A stretch of DNA of 64,000 nt from Arthrobacter sp. PvP023. GTDB taxonomy: Bacteria > Actinomycetota > Actinomycetes > Actinomycetales > Micrococcaceae. A program made the translations under genes and the position numbers. Shown here one piece after another: positions 1 to 7,993 of the stretch. The notes beneath the pieces are model-generated. The model did no database searches, was not told the DNA's origin, and saw only the letters and a program-made list of their open reading frames with translations. The first letter of the stretch is position 1; every line of letters starts with the position of its first letter. Location: contig NZ_JAFIBI010000001.1 in NCBI RefSeq assembly GCF_017832975.1, positions 1,240,001 through 1,304,000 of the forward strand, written 5' to 3'.

Positions 1-78
1 GGATCCCCAGACCGCCACGAACAAGCCCAAAAACACAAAAGCGATGATGTTGAACAGCTGCTGGCGCAGGAAATCCAT
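1..78 (-). CDS. N-terminal fragment of a putative membrane protein
   Basis: Only the first 26 codons are inside the window; the gene continues past position 1. The reading frame begins at an ATG whose complement is at 76-78, with a purine-rich GAGGGGTGGG stretch just upstream on the minus strand. The peptide starts MDFLRQQLFNIIAF and continues as a hydrophobic helix (VFLGLFVAVW), so an N-terminal membrane segment is likely. The family cannot be named from this fragment. It is transcribed divergently from the ArsR-type regulator, which might control it. Confidence 0.5.
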   Translation of the reverse strand, partial: MDFLRQQLFNIIAFVFLGLFVAVWGS

Positions 79-244
79 GGCCACCCACCCCTCATGTTTG
101 AGCGGCCGCAGCCGGACAGCCCGGGGCAACCGTGAGTCCGTTGTAGCACTGCGGCAGGTGCGGGGCAATGGCCGTTGTGCGCGGGAGGTGCGCGGGAGGA
201 AATAGTGGATGCCATCCGGCGTATATGTCGCTAGGGTGGATCCC

Positions 245-802
245 ATGGTGACAGACGACGTATTTGCCGTCATTGCTGAGGCAACCCGGCGTGACATTCT
301 GGTATCCCTCCGCTCGGGGGACAAAGCAGTGGGGGAGCTGGTCGAGGAACTGGACGCCAGCCAGCCCACCATCTCCAAACATTTGAAAGTGCTCCGCGAG
401 GCCGATCTGGTCAGCATGCGCGCCCAGGGCCAGAAGCGCTACTACGCGCTGAATCCCAAACCGCTCGCCGGCGTCGCCAGCTGGCTGGAGACGTTCGACG
501 TCGGGCCGCGTGCCGCCGTCGTCGGCTCGCCGGCCGCGCAGATTCTGGAGGAAAAGACGGAGCAGGCGGCGGAAGCCGCAGCTTCCGCGCCCTCGCCGGT
601 GGCCGCGGCTGCAGGCATGGCCCGTCCGGCAGCGGTGCCCGGTGCCTCGGAAGGCGGTCAGTTGAGCCCTGCCGTGGCAATTCCGGTGGCCACGGCCGGG
701 GATGACACCGTCCCGCAGCAGATCGGGCGCACCGTGGGCCGGGCCGCCACGAAGGCCGCAGACCTCATCGCGAACCTGCCAAAGTTCGGCCGCAAGAAGT
801 AG
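245..802 (+). CDS. ArsR-family winged-helix transcriptional regulator
   Basis: A 185-residue DNA-binding regulator. The N-terminal ~85 residues are a clear ArsR/SmtB-type winged helix: EATRRDILVSL, then a recognition helix ASQPTISKHLKVLREADLV and the wing QGQKRYYALN. No cysteine or histidine metal-sensing cluster is visible, so it is unlikely to be a metal sensor. The C-terminal half (from about residue 105) is Ala/Pro-rich and low in complexity, an unusually long tail for a family whose members are usually 90-120 residues. I chose the ATG at 245, preceded by GGGTGGA, because it leaves a standard short N-terminus; an in-frame ATG at 209 would add 12 residues. It may regulate the divergent membrane gene at 1-78, but this is inference from position only. 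Confidence 0.85.
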   Translation: MVTDDVFAVIAEATRRDILVSLRSGDKAVGELVEELDASQPTISKHLKVLREADLVSMRAQGQKRYYALNPKPLAGVASWLETFDVGPRAAVVGSPAAQILEEKTEQAAEAAASAPSPVAAAAGMARPAAVPGASEGGQLSPAVAIPVATAGDDTVPQQIGRTVGRAATKAADLIANLPKFGRKK

Positions 803-809
803 CCACGAA

Positions 810-875
810 CCCAACTGACTCGCAGTTAACGCTGTGAAAACCCGTTTTGGGAGCGTTAACTGCCAGTCAGTTGGG
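810..875. repeat. Palindromic repeat family B, copy 1
   Basis: A 24-bp inverted repeat with one mismatch: arms at 810-833 (CCCAACTGACTCGC then AGTTAACGCT) and 852-875, around an 18-bp loop. A second copy with almost the same sequence is at 50833-50898. Here it lies between two convergent gene ends (ArsR regulator and lldD), so it could serve as a bidirectional terminator. Its conserved sequence over 50 kb suggests a REP-like dispersed element rather than an ordinary hairpin. Confidence 0.85.
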
Positions 876-903
876 CGAGGCGGCTGGTGGCCGGGCGTGC
901 AGG

Positions 904-2283
904 TTACCTGCCGAGGATCCGGACGTGGTCCGGGGTGAGCTCGGAGAGCTTGCTGACGCCCAGCAGCGCCATGGTGCGGGTCATGTCCTTTTCCAGGATC
1001 TGGATGGCGCGGTCCACACCGGCCCGGCCGCCGGCCATGAGGCCGTAGAGGTACGCGCGGCCGATCAGCGTGAAGTCGGCTCCCTGGGCCAGCGCGGCAA
1101 TGATGTCCGCGCCGCTCATGATGCCGGTGTCCAGGATGATGGCGGCGTCGGAGTTGTCCCTGGTGAAGGCCTCCTTGACGCCGGGCAGCAGGTGGAACGG
1201 GATGGGCGCACGGTCCAGTTGGCGTCCGCCGTGGTTGGACAGCACCACGCCGTCGGCGCCGTGGTCCACCACCTTGCGGGCGTCATCCACGGTCTGGATG
1301 CCCTTGACCACGAGCTTGCCCTTCCACGTCTCGCGCAGCCAGTCCAGGTCCTCGAACGTCAGGGTGGGGTCGAACATGGAGTTGATCAGGTCCGCCACGG
1401 TGCCGGTGTACCGCGAGAGCGATGCGAACGTCAGCGGCTCGTGGGTGAGGAAGTTGAACCACCAGGCCGGGCGGTAGGACGCGTCCAAAACGGTCTTGAT
1501 GGTCAACGCCGGCGGAATAGTCATGCCGTTGCGGACGTCGCGGAGGCGGGCGCCGGCGACGGCGGTGTCCACGGTGACCATGAGGGTGTCGTTTCCTGCC
1601 TTGGCGGCGCGCTCGATCAGTTCGAGGGAGCGGTCGCGGTCCGTCCACAGGTACAGCTGGAACCAGTTGCGTCCGTTGGGTGCCGCCTCGGCGACATCCT
1701 CGATGGACGCGGTGCCCATCGTTGAGAGGGTGTAGGGAATGCCGGCGGCTTCAGCGGCCTGGGACCCGGCGTACTCGCCTTCGGACTGCATCATCCGGGT
1801 GAAGCCGGTGGGCGCGATGCCGACGGGCAGGCGGGACGGCTTTCCCAGGATCTCGGTGCTCAGGTCGATGCTGGAGACGTTCCGGAGGATGCCCGGGCGG
1901 AACTCGATGTCCAGGAAGGCCTCACGAGCGCGCCGCAGGGTGATTTCGGCTTCGGCTGCGCCGTCGGTGTAGTCGAACGGTGCCTGCGGGGTGCGGCGCT
2001 TGGCCATGTCCCGCAGCTCCCAGATGGTGCTGGCGCGCTGCAGCTTCGCGGCGCGGCTGAACTCGGGCTTTTTGAACTGCATTAGCGGCGCGAGGTCCGA
2101 GTACTTCGGCACGCGGCGCTTGAGCGCGGCCGGGACTGCTGCTGCGGCCCGGTTCACTGCGCCGGACAACGTTGCGCCGGTCAGGGACGCTCCGTGTGCG
2201 GTGCCGGCGGCTGTGGACGGCACGTCCGTTGCGTCGGGGGCCGGGGTGGCCTCGGGGTTGTTGGGCTGGATGGTGTGCGTCAT
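904..2283 (-). CDS. lldD: FMN-dependent L-lactate dehydrogenase (alpha-hydroxy-acid dehydrogenase family)
   Basis: A 459-residue FMN-dependent alpha-hydroxy-acid dehydrogenase, expected to oxidise L-lactate to pyruvate and pass electrons to the respiratory chain. Visible family features are [13 protein letters not shown] near the N-terminal side of the barrel, VVKGIQ, and the active-site signature SNHGGRQLD followed by [13 protein letters not shown] and the FMN-phosphate region [10 protein letters not shown]. The first ~70 residues are Ala/Thr/Pro-rich and longer than in E. coli LldD. I chose the ATG at 2283 because GGAGG lies 7 bases upstream; longer starts would run through the operators at 2345-2384. 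The divergent GntR/FCD gene resembles LldR. Substrate is inferred from family and regulator; other 2-hydroxy acids are possible. The rhamnose enzymes further along should produce L-lactate. Confidence 0.85.
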   Translation of the reverse strand: MTHTIQPNNPEATPAPDATDVPSTAAGTAHGASLTGATLSGAVNRAAAAVPAALKRRVPKYSDLAPLMQFKKPEFSRAAKLQRASTIWELRDMAKRRTPQAPFDYTDGAAEAEITLRRAREAFLDIEFRPGILRNVSSIDLSTEILGKPSRLPVGIAPTGFTRMMQSEGEYAGSQAAEAAGIPYTLSTMGTASIEDVAEAAPNGRNWFQLYLWTDRDRSLELIERAAKAGNDTLMVTVDTAVAGARLRDVRNGMTIPPALTIKTVLDASYRPAWWFNFLTHEPLTFASLSRYTGTVADLINSMFDPTLTFEDLDWLRETWKGKLVVKGIQTVDDARKVVDHGADGVVLSNHGGRQLDRAPIPFHLLPGVKEAFTRDNSDAAIILDTGIMSGADIIAALAQGADFTLIGRAYLYGLMAGGRAGVDRAIQILEKDMTRTMALLGVSKLSELTPDHVRILGR

Positions 2284-2344
2284 TGCTGCCTCCGGGGCAT
2301 CGGGCTGAAGCGGCTCTGGACGGGTCGCTCCGGACAGGTGGCTC

Positions 2345-2384
2345 TGTGGTCTAACCACACTCTAAGGGATGTGGTCCAACCACA
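2345..2384. promoter_or_regulatory. Two GntR/FCD (LldR-like) operators in the lldD-regulator divergent region
   Basis: Two 15-bp sites, TGTGGTCTAACCACA (2345-2359) and TGTGGTCCAACCACA (2370-2384), with perfect TGTGGT/ACCACA arms and centres 25 bp apart. They match the TGGTCnnACCA type of operator bound by FadR/PdhR/LldR regulators. They lie between the starts of lldD and the regulator gene, so they probably mediate lactate-responsive control of both. Confidence 0.85.
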
Positions 2385-2401
2385 TCAAGTACCATTGGCC
2401 C

Positions 2402-3109
2402 ATGCGTACCCATCAATTGGTCCTGCAGTGGATCGAGAACCAGCTTTCCAGCGGCGAACTGGCACTGGGTGGCCGGCTGCCGGCGGAGCGGATGCTGGCC
2501 GAACAGCTGCAGGTCTCACGGACATCAGTCCGTGAAGCGATCCGGGTCCTGGAAGCCATGGGGGTTGTCCGCGCCGGCGTGGGATCCGGTCCTGACGCCG
2601 GCACGGTGGTTATCGCAGACCCGACGGCGGCGCTCGGCTCGGCGCTGCGACTCCACGTCGCCACCTCGCACCTGCCCGTGGCGGATATCGTGCAGACCCG
2701 AGTCCTGCTCGAATCCTGGGCCGTTGCCCGGGCCCGCACGGACTCCCCGGCGCTGGCAGAGGCCGCCGAACTGCTGGAAAAGATGGAGGCCTGCCCGGAC
2801 ACCGACGAATTCCTGGCCCTCGACGTCCGCTTCCATCTGGCCCTCGCCGAAGCTGCCGGCAACGCCGTGGTCAGCGCCATGATGGGCTCCCTGCGGGAAG
2901 CGATCCAAAGCTACGCCGGCAGGCTGACGGCAAACCTTCCCGACTGGGATGCCACCGCCGCCCGTCTCCGCACCGAACACCGTGAGATCCTGGCGGCCAT
3001 TAACCACCACGACGGCGGCAGGGCGGCCGGGCTCGTGGCAGCCCATATCGAGGGGTACTACAAAGAGGCCGGGCTGGATCCGAAAGATTCGGACCCGGCC
3101 CGGCCTTAG
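2402..3109 (+). CDS. GntR-family regulator with FCD ligand domain (LldR-like)
   Basis: A 235-residue regulator of the FadR subfamily. Residues 1-75 form the winged helix (LPAERMLAEQLQVSRTSVREAIRVLEAMGVV, typical GntR), and the rest is an all-helical FCD ligand domain with the expected Asp/His metal-binding positions (LDVRFHLALAEAAGN and TEHREILAAI). I chose the ATG at 2402 because the operators at 2345-2384 lie immediately upstream and would fall inside a longer reading frame starting at 2369. Divergence from an FMN lactate dehydrogenase and the TGGTCnnACCA-type operators make a lactate-responsive LldR role the best guess. The gene ends a few bases before palindromic repeat A. Confidence 0.85.
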   Translation: MRTHQLVLQWIENQLSSGELALGGRLPAERMLAEQLQVSRTSVREAIRVLEAMGVVRAGVGSGPDAGTVVIADPTAALGSALRLHVATSHLPVADIVQTRVLLESWAVARARTDSPALAEAAELLEKMEACPDTDEFLALDVRFHLALAEAAGNAVVSAMMGSLREAIQSYAGRLTANLPDWDATAARLRTEHREILAAINHHDGGRAAGLVAAHIEGYYKEAGLDPKDSDPARP

Positions 3110-3114
3110 CCCTG

Positions 3115-3177
3115 GAGTTTTTGTCCAGATAACGTGCCCAAAGGCCTGTTTATCTCACGTTATCTGGACAAAAACTC
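3115..3177. repeat. Palindromic repeat family A, copy 1
   Basis: A perfect 22-bp inverted repeat: arms 3115-3136 (GAGTTTTTGTCCAGATAACG...) and 3156-3177, loop 19 bp. The same GAGTTTTTGTCCAGATAA core recurs at 4201-4267 and 31148-31210. It lies between the convergent ends of the GntR gene and the GH3-domain gene. A terminator role is possible because both strands have a T run in one arm. Confidence 0.9.
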
Positions 3178-3204
3178 GGAAGGGAAGGATGGGGCGTGGG
3201 GGCG

Positions 3205-3492
3205 TCAGCGCAGTTCGATCTCCAAAACCTGGAAACCGTCAGCCGCGTGGCGGCCCACCAGCAGGCGGAACGTGCCCTGCTCGAACTGCCAGCCGCCGTC
3301 GTAATGCGCGAAGGCTTTTGCCGGGATGTGTACCTCGACGCTTTCCGTGCCTGCCGGTGCCAGGTGTGTTCCGGCGTAGCCGGCGAGCCAGCGGACCGGG
3401 CGTTCCACGGCAGAGTCCGCGCGGTCGAGGTACCCCGGGGTTCCGCTGGCCGGAGAAGCAGCGGAATCCTGGGGAATGGTCTTGACGGCCAC
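3205..3492 (-). CDS. Orphan fibronectin-III-like C-terminal domain of a GH3 beta-glucosidase
   Basis: A 95-residue protein consisting essentially only of the Fn3-like domain that normally closes GH3 beta-glucosidases: RPVRWLAGYAGTHLAPAGT, then VEVHIPAKAFAHYDGGW and a final GTFRLLVGRHAADG. The GH3 catalytic barrel and sandwich domain are absent. The start is convincing: GTG at 3490-3492 with AGGAGG five bases upstream, so the gene still has its own ribosome binding site. The simplest reading is an internal deletion that joined the start of a former GH3 gene to its last domain; a functional stand-alone domain is the alternative. The TetR gene next door, divergently transcribed, may be the regulator of the lost enzyme. 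Confidence 0.7.
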   Translation of the reverse strand: MAVKTIPQDSAASPASGTPGYLDRADSAVERPVRWLAGYAGTHLAPAGTESVEVHIPAKAFAHYDGGWQFEQGTFRLLVGRHAADGFQVLEIELR

Positions 3493-3601
3493 ATTGCCTC
3501 CTGACGAAAAGTGACCCTCCATTGGGTCCTGACAATGATGGTAGCGACAAAAACCAAGTCTGACTAGATTTTTGTGGAAAGAAGTGAAATACACTGACTC
3601 A

Positions 3602-4192
3602 ATGTCAACGTCGAAGCCACGCGGCCAGTACGCCAAGGGAGCGGAACGCCGCGAACAGATAATCCAGACGGCCACGGATGTTTTTGCAACAGAAGGCTTC
3701 GAGGGCACGGCGCTCAAACGCGTGGCCGAGCTGGTGGGGGTGAAGGAAGCCACCCTGTTCCATTACTTTCGCGGCAAGCAGGAACTGCTGACGGCTGTGC
3801 TCGCCGAACGGGACCGCCGGAGCCTGGCCGCCGGTGAAGACACGGAAGTGGGCCTGAGGCTGATGGCGCCGATCGCTGAGCGCAACCGCAGGGAGCCGGG
3901 GCTCACCACGCTCTATGCCGTGGCATCAGCGACGGCGAATGATCCGGGACATGATTCCCACTCCTATTTCCAGGAGCGCTACGCCCAGGTGGTGGCGGAG
4001 CTGGCCGAAGACATTGGCCGACGCCAGGAGGCCGGTGAAGTGCGCCGCGACGTGCCCGCGCAGAAGCTGGCGCGGCTGGTGGTGGCCGCCTTTGACGGCC
4101 TGCAGTTGCAGTGGCTTTATGACAAGAATGTGGACATGGCGGACGGCCTGACTCAGCTGATTGATGTCCTCCTGGCTCCACCCGTGGCCTAG
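3602..4192 (+). CDS. TetR/AcrR-family transcriptional regulator
   Basis: A 196-residue TetR-type repressor. The N-terminal helix-turn-helix is textbook: RREQIIQTATDVFATEGFEG, then ALKRVAELVGVKEATLFHYFRGKQELL. The C-terminal domain (from about residue 60) includes LTTLYAVASATANDPGH and a terminal helix FDGLQLQWLYDKNVDMADGL, similar to TetR_C regulators beside glycoside hydrolase genes. I chose the ATG at 3602 because it puts the HTH close to the N-terminus; the upstream in-frame ATG at 3572 overlaps the probable promoter. It is divergent from the orphan GH3 domain gene, which may be the remains of its target. Confidence 0.85.
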   Translation: MSTSKPRGQYAKGAERREQIIQTATDVFATEGFEGTALKRVAELVGVKEATLFHYFRGKQELLTAVLAERDRRSLAAGEDTEVGLRLMAPIAERNRREPGLTTLYAVASATANDPGHDSHSYFQERYAQVVAELAEDIGRRQEAGEVRRDVPAQKLARLVVAAFDGLQLQWLYDKNVDMADGLTQLIDVLLAPPVA

Positions 4193-4200
4193 GTCCGGCT

Positions 4201-4267
4201 GAGAGTTTTTGTCCAGATAATGGCCCCAAAAGGGGTCCCAGGTGCCATTATCTGGACAAAAACTCTC
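4201..4267. repeat. Palindromic repeat family A, copy 2
   Basis: A perfect 24-bp inverted repeat: arms 4201-4224 (GAGAGTTTTTGTCCAGATAA...) and 4244-4267, loop 19 bp. It lies between the convergent ends of the TetR and LacI genes. The GAGTTTTTGTCCAGATAA core is shared with the copies at 3115 and 31148, while the inner arm and loop differ. Confidence 0.9.
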
Positions 4268-4278
4268 CCGGGACGGGG

Positions 4279-5355
4279 CTAGCCCTTCGCCGCGCCCGTG
4301 CTGCCGCGGACTTCGAGCCTAGGCTGGAACACCGTGGGTCCTTCGGCGACTGCGTCGGAGGGGATGTGGCGGATCAGGTCCCGCATCCGGTGCCACGCCT
4401 GCTGGCCCAGTTCGGTGATGGGCACCGCCGCCGTGGTGAGCGTGGGGGTGGTGTAGCGGGCAAAGGGGATGTCGTCGAAGCCGGTGACGGAGATGTCCTC
4501 CGGGACCCTGACACCGCGCTCATGGAGCCCGCTCAGCAGGCCCATGGCCACGAGGTCGTTGAAGGCCAGGACGCCGGTGGCTCCGCTGGCAAGGACGGCA
4601 TCCACCGACTGGTGCCCTACCTCGAAGGTGGAGCCGCCGTCGAGCATTGTGAGGTCAATCTCCGGGTGGGCGGCTGTGAACTTTTCCAGTCCTACGAGGC
4701 GCAGGCCGTTCGACGCGCTCCGGGCCGGTCCGGCCAGGAAGGCGAGGCGCGTGTGGCCCAAGTCCACAAGGTGTTCGGCCAGTTCCTGGATGCCCTGGCC
4801 GTAGTCCACCATCAGGCTGGGCGTGTGCGTGTCCACGGTGGTGCGGTTGATCAGCACCATGGGCTGGAGTGACGGCGCGAGCTCTTCCAGCTCGGCGTCG
4901 CCCATGCGCGGCGCACAGAGCACCAGGCCGTCGCAACGCCGGCGGGCCTCGCCGGCGAGGATGGCCTCCTCGCTGGACACTTCGGAGGAGTCGGCGATGA
5001 GGACCCGGTAGCCATCCTGGGCGGCGGCCATGCTGAGGCCGCGGAGGATGGCCTGGAAGGTGGGGTTGGAGAGGTCCGGCACCACGATGCCGATGGTGTC
5101 CGTCTTTCCCAGCGCCAGGCTGCGGCCCACCGGGTTCGGCTGATAGTTCAGTTCGGTGGCTGCAGCCCTGACGCGCTCGGCGATGGCGGGGTCAACAGTG
5201 AAGTTGCCGTTCATCACACGCGAAACGGTCGCGTGCGAGACGCCGGCCTTGAGGGCGACATCGGCAATGCCGATTCGCCGGGTGGTGGCTCTCCTGCCCA
5301 AAGTGGCCCCTTTCCGGGCTTCTCCGACTCCTTCGCCGTCTTCCGCTACGGGCAT
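4279..5355 (-). CDS. LacI-family transcriptional regulator of the uronate/pectin genes
   Basis: A LacI/GalR repressor with an N-terminal HTH and hinge (IGIADVALKAGVSHATVSRVMNG, then LNYQPNPVGRSLALGKTDTIG) and a periplasmic-binding-like effector domain (GIVVPDLSNPTFQAILRGL; TGVLAFNDLVAMGLL; ISVTGFDDIPFARYTTPTLTT). With the ATG at 5355 it is 358 residues with a ~30-residue leader before the HTH. A TTG at 5301 preceded by AAAGGGG would give a more usual short leader, so the start is open. It is divergent from the uronate operon, and a near-perfect operator sits between them at 5418-5433. Matching sites at 19.85, 22.18 and 31.26 kb suggest it also controls the sugar-binding lipoprotein genes. Effector unknown; a uronate or oligogalacturonide is plausible. 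Confidence 0.85.
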   Translation of the reverse strand: MPVAEDGEGVGEARKGATLGRRATTRRIGIADVALKAGVSHATVSRVMNGNFTVDPAIAERVRAAATELNYQPNPVGRSLALGKTDTIGIVVPDLSNPTFQAILRGLSMAAAQDGYRVLIADSSEVSSEEAILAGEARRRCDGLVLCAPRMGDAELEELAPSLQPMVLINRTTVDTHTPSLMVDYGQGIQELAEHLVDLGHTRLAFLAGPARSASNGLRLVGLEKFTAAHPEIDLTMLDGGSTFEVGHQSVDAVLASGATGVLAFNDLVAMGLLSGLHERGVRVPEDISVTGFDDIPFARYTTPTLTTAAVPITELGQQAWHRMRDLIRHIPSDAVAEGPTVFQPRLEVRGSTGAAKG

Positions 5356-5417
5356 TCCCGTTCGGGGCGATGGTTGACGTGACCGCCAGAGTCTTGATAC
5401 AAAGCTTATAACGTTCC

Positions 5418-5433
5418 GAGAAAACGCTTTCTC
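5418..5433. promoter_or_regulatory. LacI-type operator upstream of the uronate operon
   Basis: The 16-mer GAGAAAACGCTTTCTC, palindromic at its outer six bases on each side, sits in the 149-bp divergent region between the LacI gene and the oxidoreductase gene. It is the exact reverse complement of the sites at 22184 and 31259. Autoregulation plus control of the uronate operon is the likely role. Confidence 0.8.
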
Positions 5434-5504
5434 ATAATTCTCACCGCACCGCCACCGGCCGTCAAGCGGCCGGATTTCCTGCCTTCCGAAAGGGTTACAC
5501 CGCA

Positions 5505-6992
5505 ATGGGCACCACAGCCAACACCGTCAATCCGGGCAGCAGTGCTGCCGTGGCCAGCACTGCCGCTGCCGCCGCCCCCGCCAACGCTGTCCATCCCGCC
5601 GGCGCAGCCCCCTCCAAACCGGTCCGCAAAGCGCGGATCGTCCTGATCGGCACGGGTGGCCGGTCCGAAATGTACATCCGCGCGATCTTCGGCAAGCACT
5701 CGGACACCGCCGAACTGGTGGCTTTCTCCGACGTCAACCCCGGCCGCGTGGAGTTCTACCAGAAGCTCATCCAGGAACTCGGGGCTCCCGGACCCGTCGC
5801 AGCGTTTGATCCCGCCGACCTGACCGCGTTCATCCGGGACAACGACATTGACCGCGTTGTGGTGACCACGCCGGACTACACCCACGCCGACTACATTGTG
5901 GAAGGCCTGGAAGCCGGTGCCGACGTGGTGGTGGAAAAGCCGCTGACCATCGATGCCGAAGGCTGCCGCCGGATCACCAGAGCCGTCGAAGAAACCGGCC
6001 GCAATGTGGTGGTGACCTTCAACTACCGCTACTCGCCGCGCAACAGCGCCCTGAAGGAAATTATCCAGAGCGGCGTGATCGGCAAGGTCACCTCCATCGA
6101 CTTCAGCTGGGTTCTGGACACCGTCCACGGGGCCGACTACTTCCGCCGCTGGCACCGTGAGAAGAAGAACTCCGGCGGGCTGCTGATCCACAAGGCGTCC
6201 CACCACTTCGACCTGGTCAACTGGTGGATCGACGACGTCCCGGAGCGTGTTTTCGCCTCGGGCGGCCTCAAGTTCTACGGCGACAAGAACGCCGCCGAGC
6301 GCGGCCTGGGCCCGCGCCCGGAACGCGGAACGCCCGACGCCGGTGCTTCCGCCGCCGTAACAGGCTCGGCAGAAAAGGACCCGTTCGCGCTGGACCTGCG
6401 CGAAGACGAACGCCTCAAGGCACTCTTCCTGGACAACGAACACTTCGACGGCTACCGCCGCGACCAGGACGTCTTCACGGCCGGCATCACCATCGAGGAC
6501 AACCTCGCCCTCGTGGTGGACTACCACGGCGGCCCCGTCCTCAGCTACTCGCTCAACGCCCACAGCCCCTGGGAAGGCTACCGCGTGGCCGTCAACGGCA
6601 CCGAGGGCCGGGCGGAACTTGAAGTGGTGGAACGCGCCGCTGTCCTGCACAGCACGGACAAGAAGACCGTGGTGGACCCCTCCGCGACGCCCGTCGAGGA
6701 AGAGGACGCGGTGCGCCGCAACGGTGAACGCCTGGTGGTCCAGCGGCACTGGGAGGCGGCCTACGAGGTGCCCATCGTCAACGGCGAGGGCGGCCACGGC
6801 GGGGGCGATGAGCTCCTCCTGTCCGATCTGTTCAACGGTCCCGGCGAGGACCCGCTGGGACGCCCCTCCGGCTACCTGGACGGACTTCGCTCCGTTTCGG
6901 TCGGCATCGCGGGCAACCGTTCGCTGGAATCTTCCCTCCCGGTCCGCATCCAGGATCTTGACCTCGGCGCAGACCTACGCCGCGGCGCCTAG
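5505..6992 (+). CDS. Gfo/Idh/MocA-family sugar oxidoreductase
   Basis: A 495-residue NAD(P)-dependent oxidoreductase, first gene of the uronate operon. After an Ala-rich leader of ~40 residues comes the Rossmann fold (ARIVLIGTGGRSEMYIRAI), the binding segment VVVTTPDYTHADY, and the signature VVVEKPLTID; the C-terminal alpha/beta domain carries HKASHHFDLVNWWID, with the usual conserved His/Asp of this family. It is longer than the ~350-residue norm because of the leader and an insertion around residues 260-310. The substrate is unknown; position suggests a sugar acid or glycoside oxidised at the entry of the pathway. A 32-bp gap with AAAGGAA separates it from the next gene. Confidence 0.8.
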   Translation: MGTTANTVNPGSSAAVASTAAAAAPANAVHPAGAAPSKPVRKARIVLIGTGGRSEMYIRAIFGKHSDTAELVAFSDVNPGRVEFYQKLIQELGAPGPVAAFDPADLTAFIRDNDIDRVVVTTPDYTHADYIVEGLEAGADVVVEKPLTIDAEGCRRITRAVEETGRNVVVTFNYRYSPRNSALKEIIQSGVIGKVTSIDFSWVLDTVHGADYFRRWHREKKNSGGLLIHKASHHFDLVNWWIDDVPERVFASGGLKFYGDKNAAERGLGPRPERGTPDAGASAAVTGSAEKDPFALDLREDERLKALFLDNEHFDGYRRDQDVFTAGITIEDNLALVVDYHGGPVLSYSLNAHSPWEGYRVAVNGTEGRAELEVVERAAVLHSTDKKTVVDPSATPVEEEDAVRRNGERLVVQRHWEAAYEVPIVNGEGGHGGGDELLLSDLFNGPGEDPLGRPSGYLDGLRSVSVGIAGNRSLESSLPVRIQDLDLGADLRRGA

Positions 6993-7024
6993 CCAGCGGC
7001 CGACAACCTAAAGGAATCACCACC

Positions 7025-7993
7025 ATGAGCAGGATTTTTGTCACCGGCGGCTCCGGCCGGCTGGGGCGCAGTGTTGTCGCCGGCCTCGCCGCCGCAGGCC
7101 ACCACGTCATTTCCGTGGACCGCGACGCTGTTCCCGCCGCCCAGCTGCCCGACGGCGTCGAGCAGCGCACTGCCGACCTCCTGGCGCCGGGGGAGGCGGA
7201 ACGCCTCCTGCGCGAAACAGCGCCCGACGCCGTCGTCCACCTTGCGGCGATCGCCGTGCCGTTCAGTGCGCCGGAAGACGTCATCTTCAGCACCAACACC
7301 AGGCTGGCGTACGCCGTCATCAGCGCGGCGACGGAACTGCGCATCGGCAGGATCGTCACGGCAAGCAGCCCCACGGTACTGGGCTACGGCTCGCCCGCGG
7401 GCTGGCTCCCGGAGAGCTTCCCGGTGGACGAGCGCACCACACCAAAACCCTGGAACGCCTATGCACTGTCCAAACTCATCGCCGAACAGACCGTGCAGAT
7501 GTTCGCCGCGGCGCAGGGTGATGCCATCCGCTACGCGGCGTTCCGCCCCTGCTATGTGATCTCGCCGGAAGAATGGGCGGGCGCGCCCACCCAGCAGGGC
7601 CACACCGTCCGTGAACGGCTGGATGATCCGGCGTTGTCCGCACCCGCACTCTTCAACTACGTGGATGCGCGGGACGTGGCGGACTTCCTGGACCTGCTGC
7701 TGGCCAAGATGGACAGCATCCCCAACGGACAGACCTTCTTCGTGGGGGCAGCCGACGCGCTGGCCACCGCACCGCTTGCGGAGCTCATGCCCCGGTTCCT
7801 GCCCGGCAGCTCGGAGCTTGCCGCCGGGCTCAGGGGTAACAGCCCGGCATTCTCGATCACCAAGGCCCGTGAACTGCTCGGCTGGGAACCCAAACGCAGC
7901 TGGCGGACCGAACTGAAGACTGAAACCGCCCTCAATGACGAGACCCCCGCCGTGCTGGTCGCGGCCGGCACAGGATCAAAGGAGACCCCATGA
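7025..7993 (+). CDS. NAD-dependent epimerase/dehydratase (extended SDR), possible uronate dehydrogenase
   Basis: A 322-residue extended short-chain dehydrogenase. The NAD-binding motif GGSGRLGRSVV is at the N-terminus, followed by an acidic end of the second strand (SVDRDAV), VVHLAAIAVPFSAPED, and the catalytic YALSK (Tyr/Lys pair) with TASSPTVLGYG supplying the serine. Because the next three genes convert an aldarate to 2-oxoglutarate, the missing step would be oxidation of a uronate to an aldarolactone, a reaction known for Udh enzymes of this superfamily. Udh proteins are shorter (~265 residues), so the assignment is inference. The gene overlaps kdgD by 4 bases (ATGA), showing tight coupling. 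Confidence 0.75.
   Translation: MSRIFVTGGSGRLGRSVVAGLAAAGHHVISVDRDAVPAAQLPDGVEQRTADLLAPGEAERLLRETAPDAVVHLAAIAVPFSAPEDVIFSTNTRLAYAVISAATELRIGRIVTASSPTVLGYGSPAGWLPESFPVDERTTPKPWNAYALSKLIAEQTVQMFAAAQGDAIRYAAFRPCYVISPEEWAGAPTQQGHTVRERLDDPALSAPALFNYVDARDVADFLDLLLAKMDSIPNGQTFFVGAADALATAPLAELMPRFLPGSSELAAGLRGNSPAFSITKARELLGWEPKRSWRTELKTETALNDETPAVLVAAGTGSKETP

Noticed and set aside
5406-6797. 463-codon open frame on the minus strand ending in an MRKRFL-like segment
   Set aside because: Antisense to the Gfo/Idh/MocA gene and starting within it; the MRKRFL-like segment is just the operator at 5418-5433.
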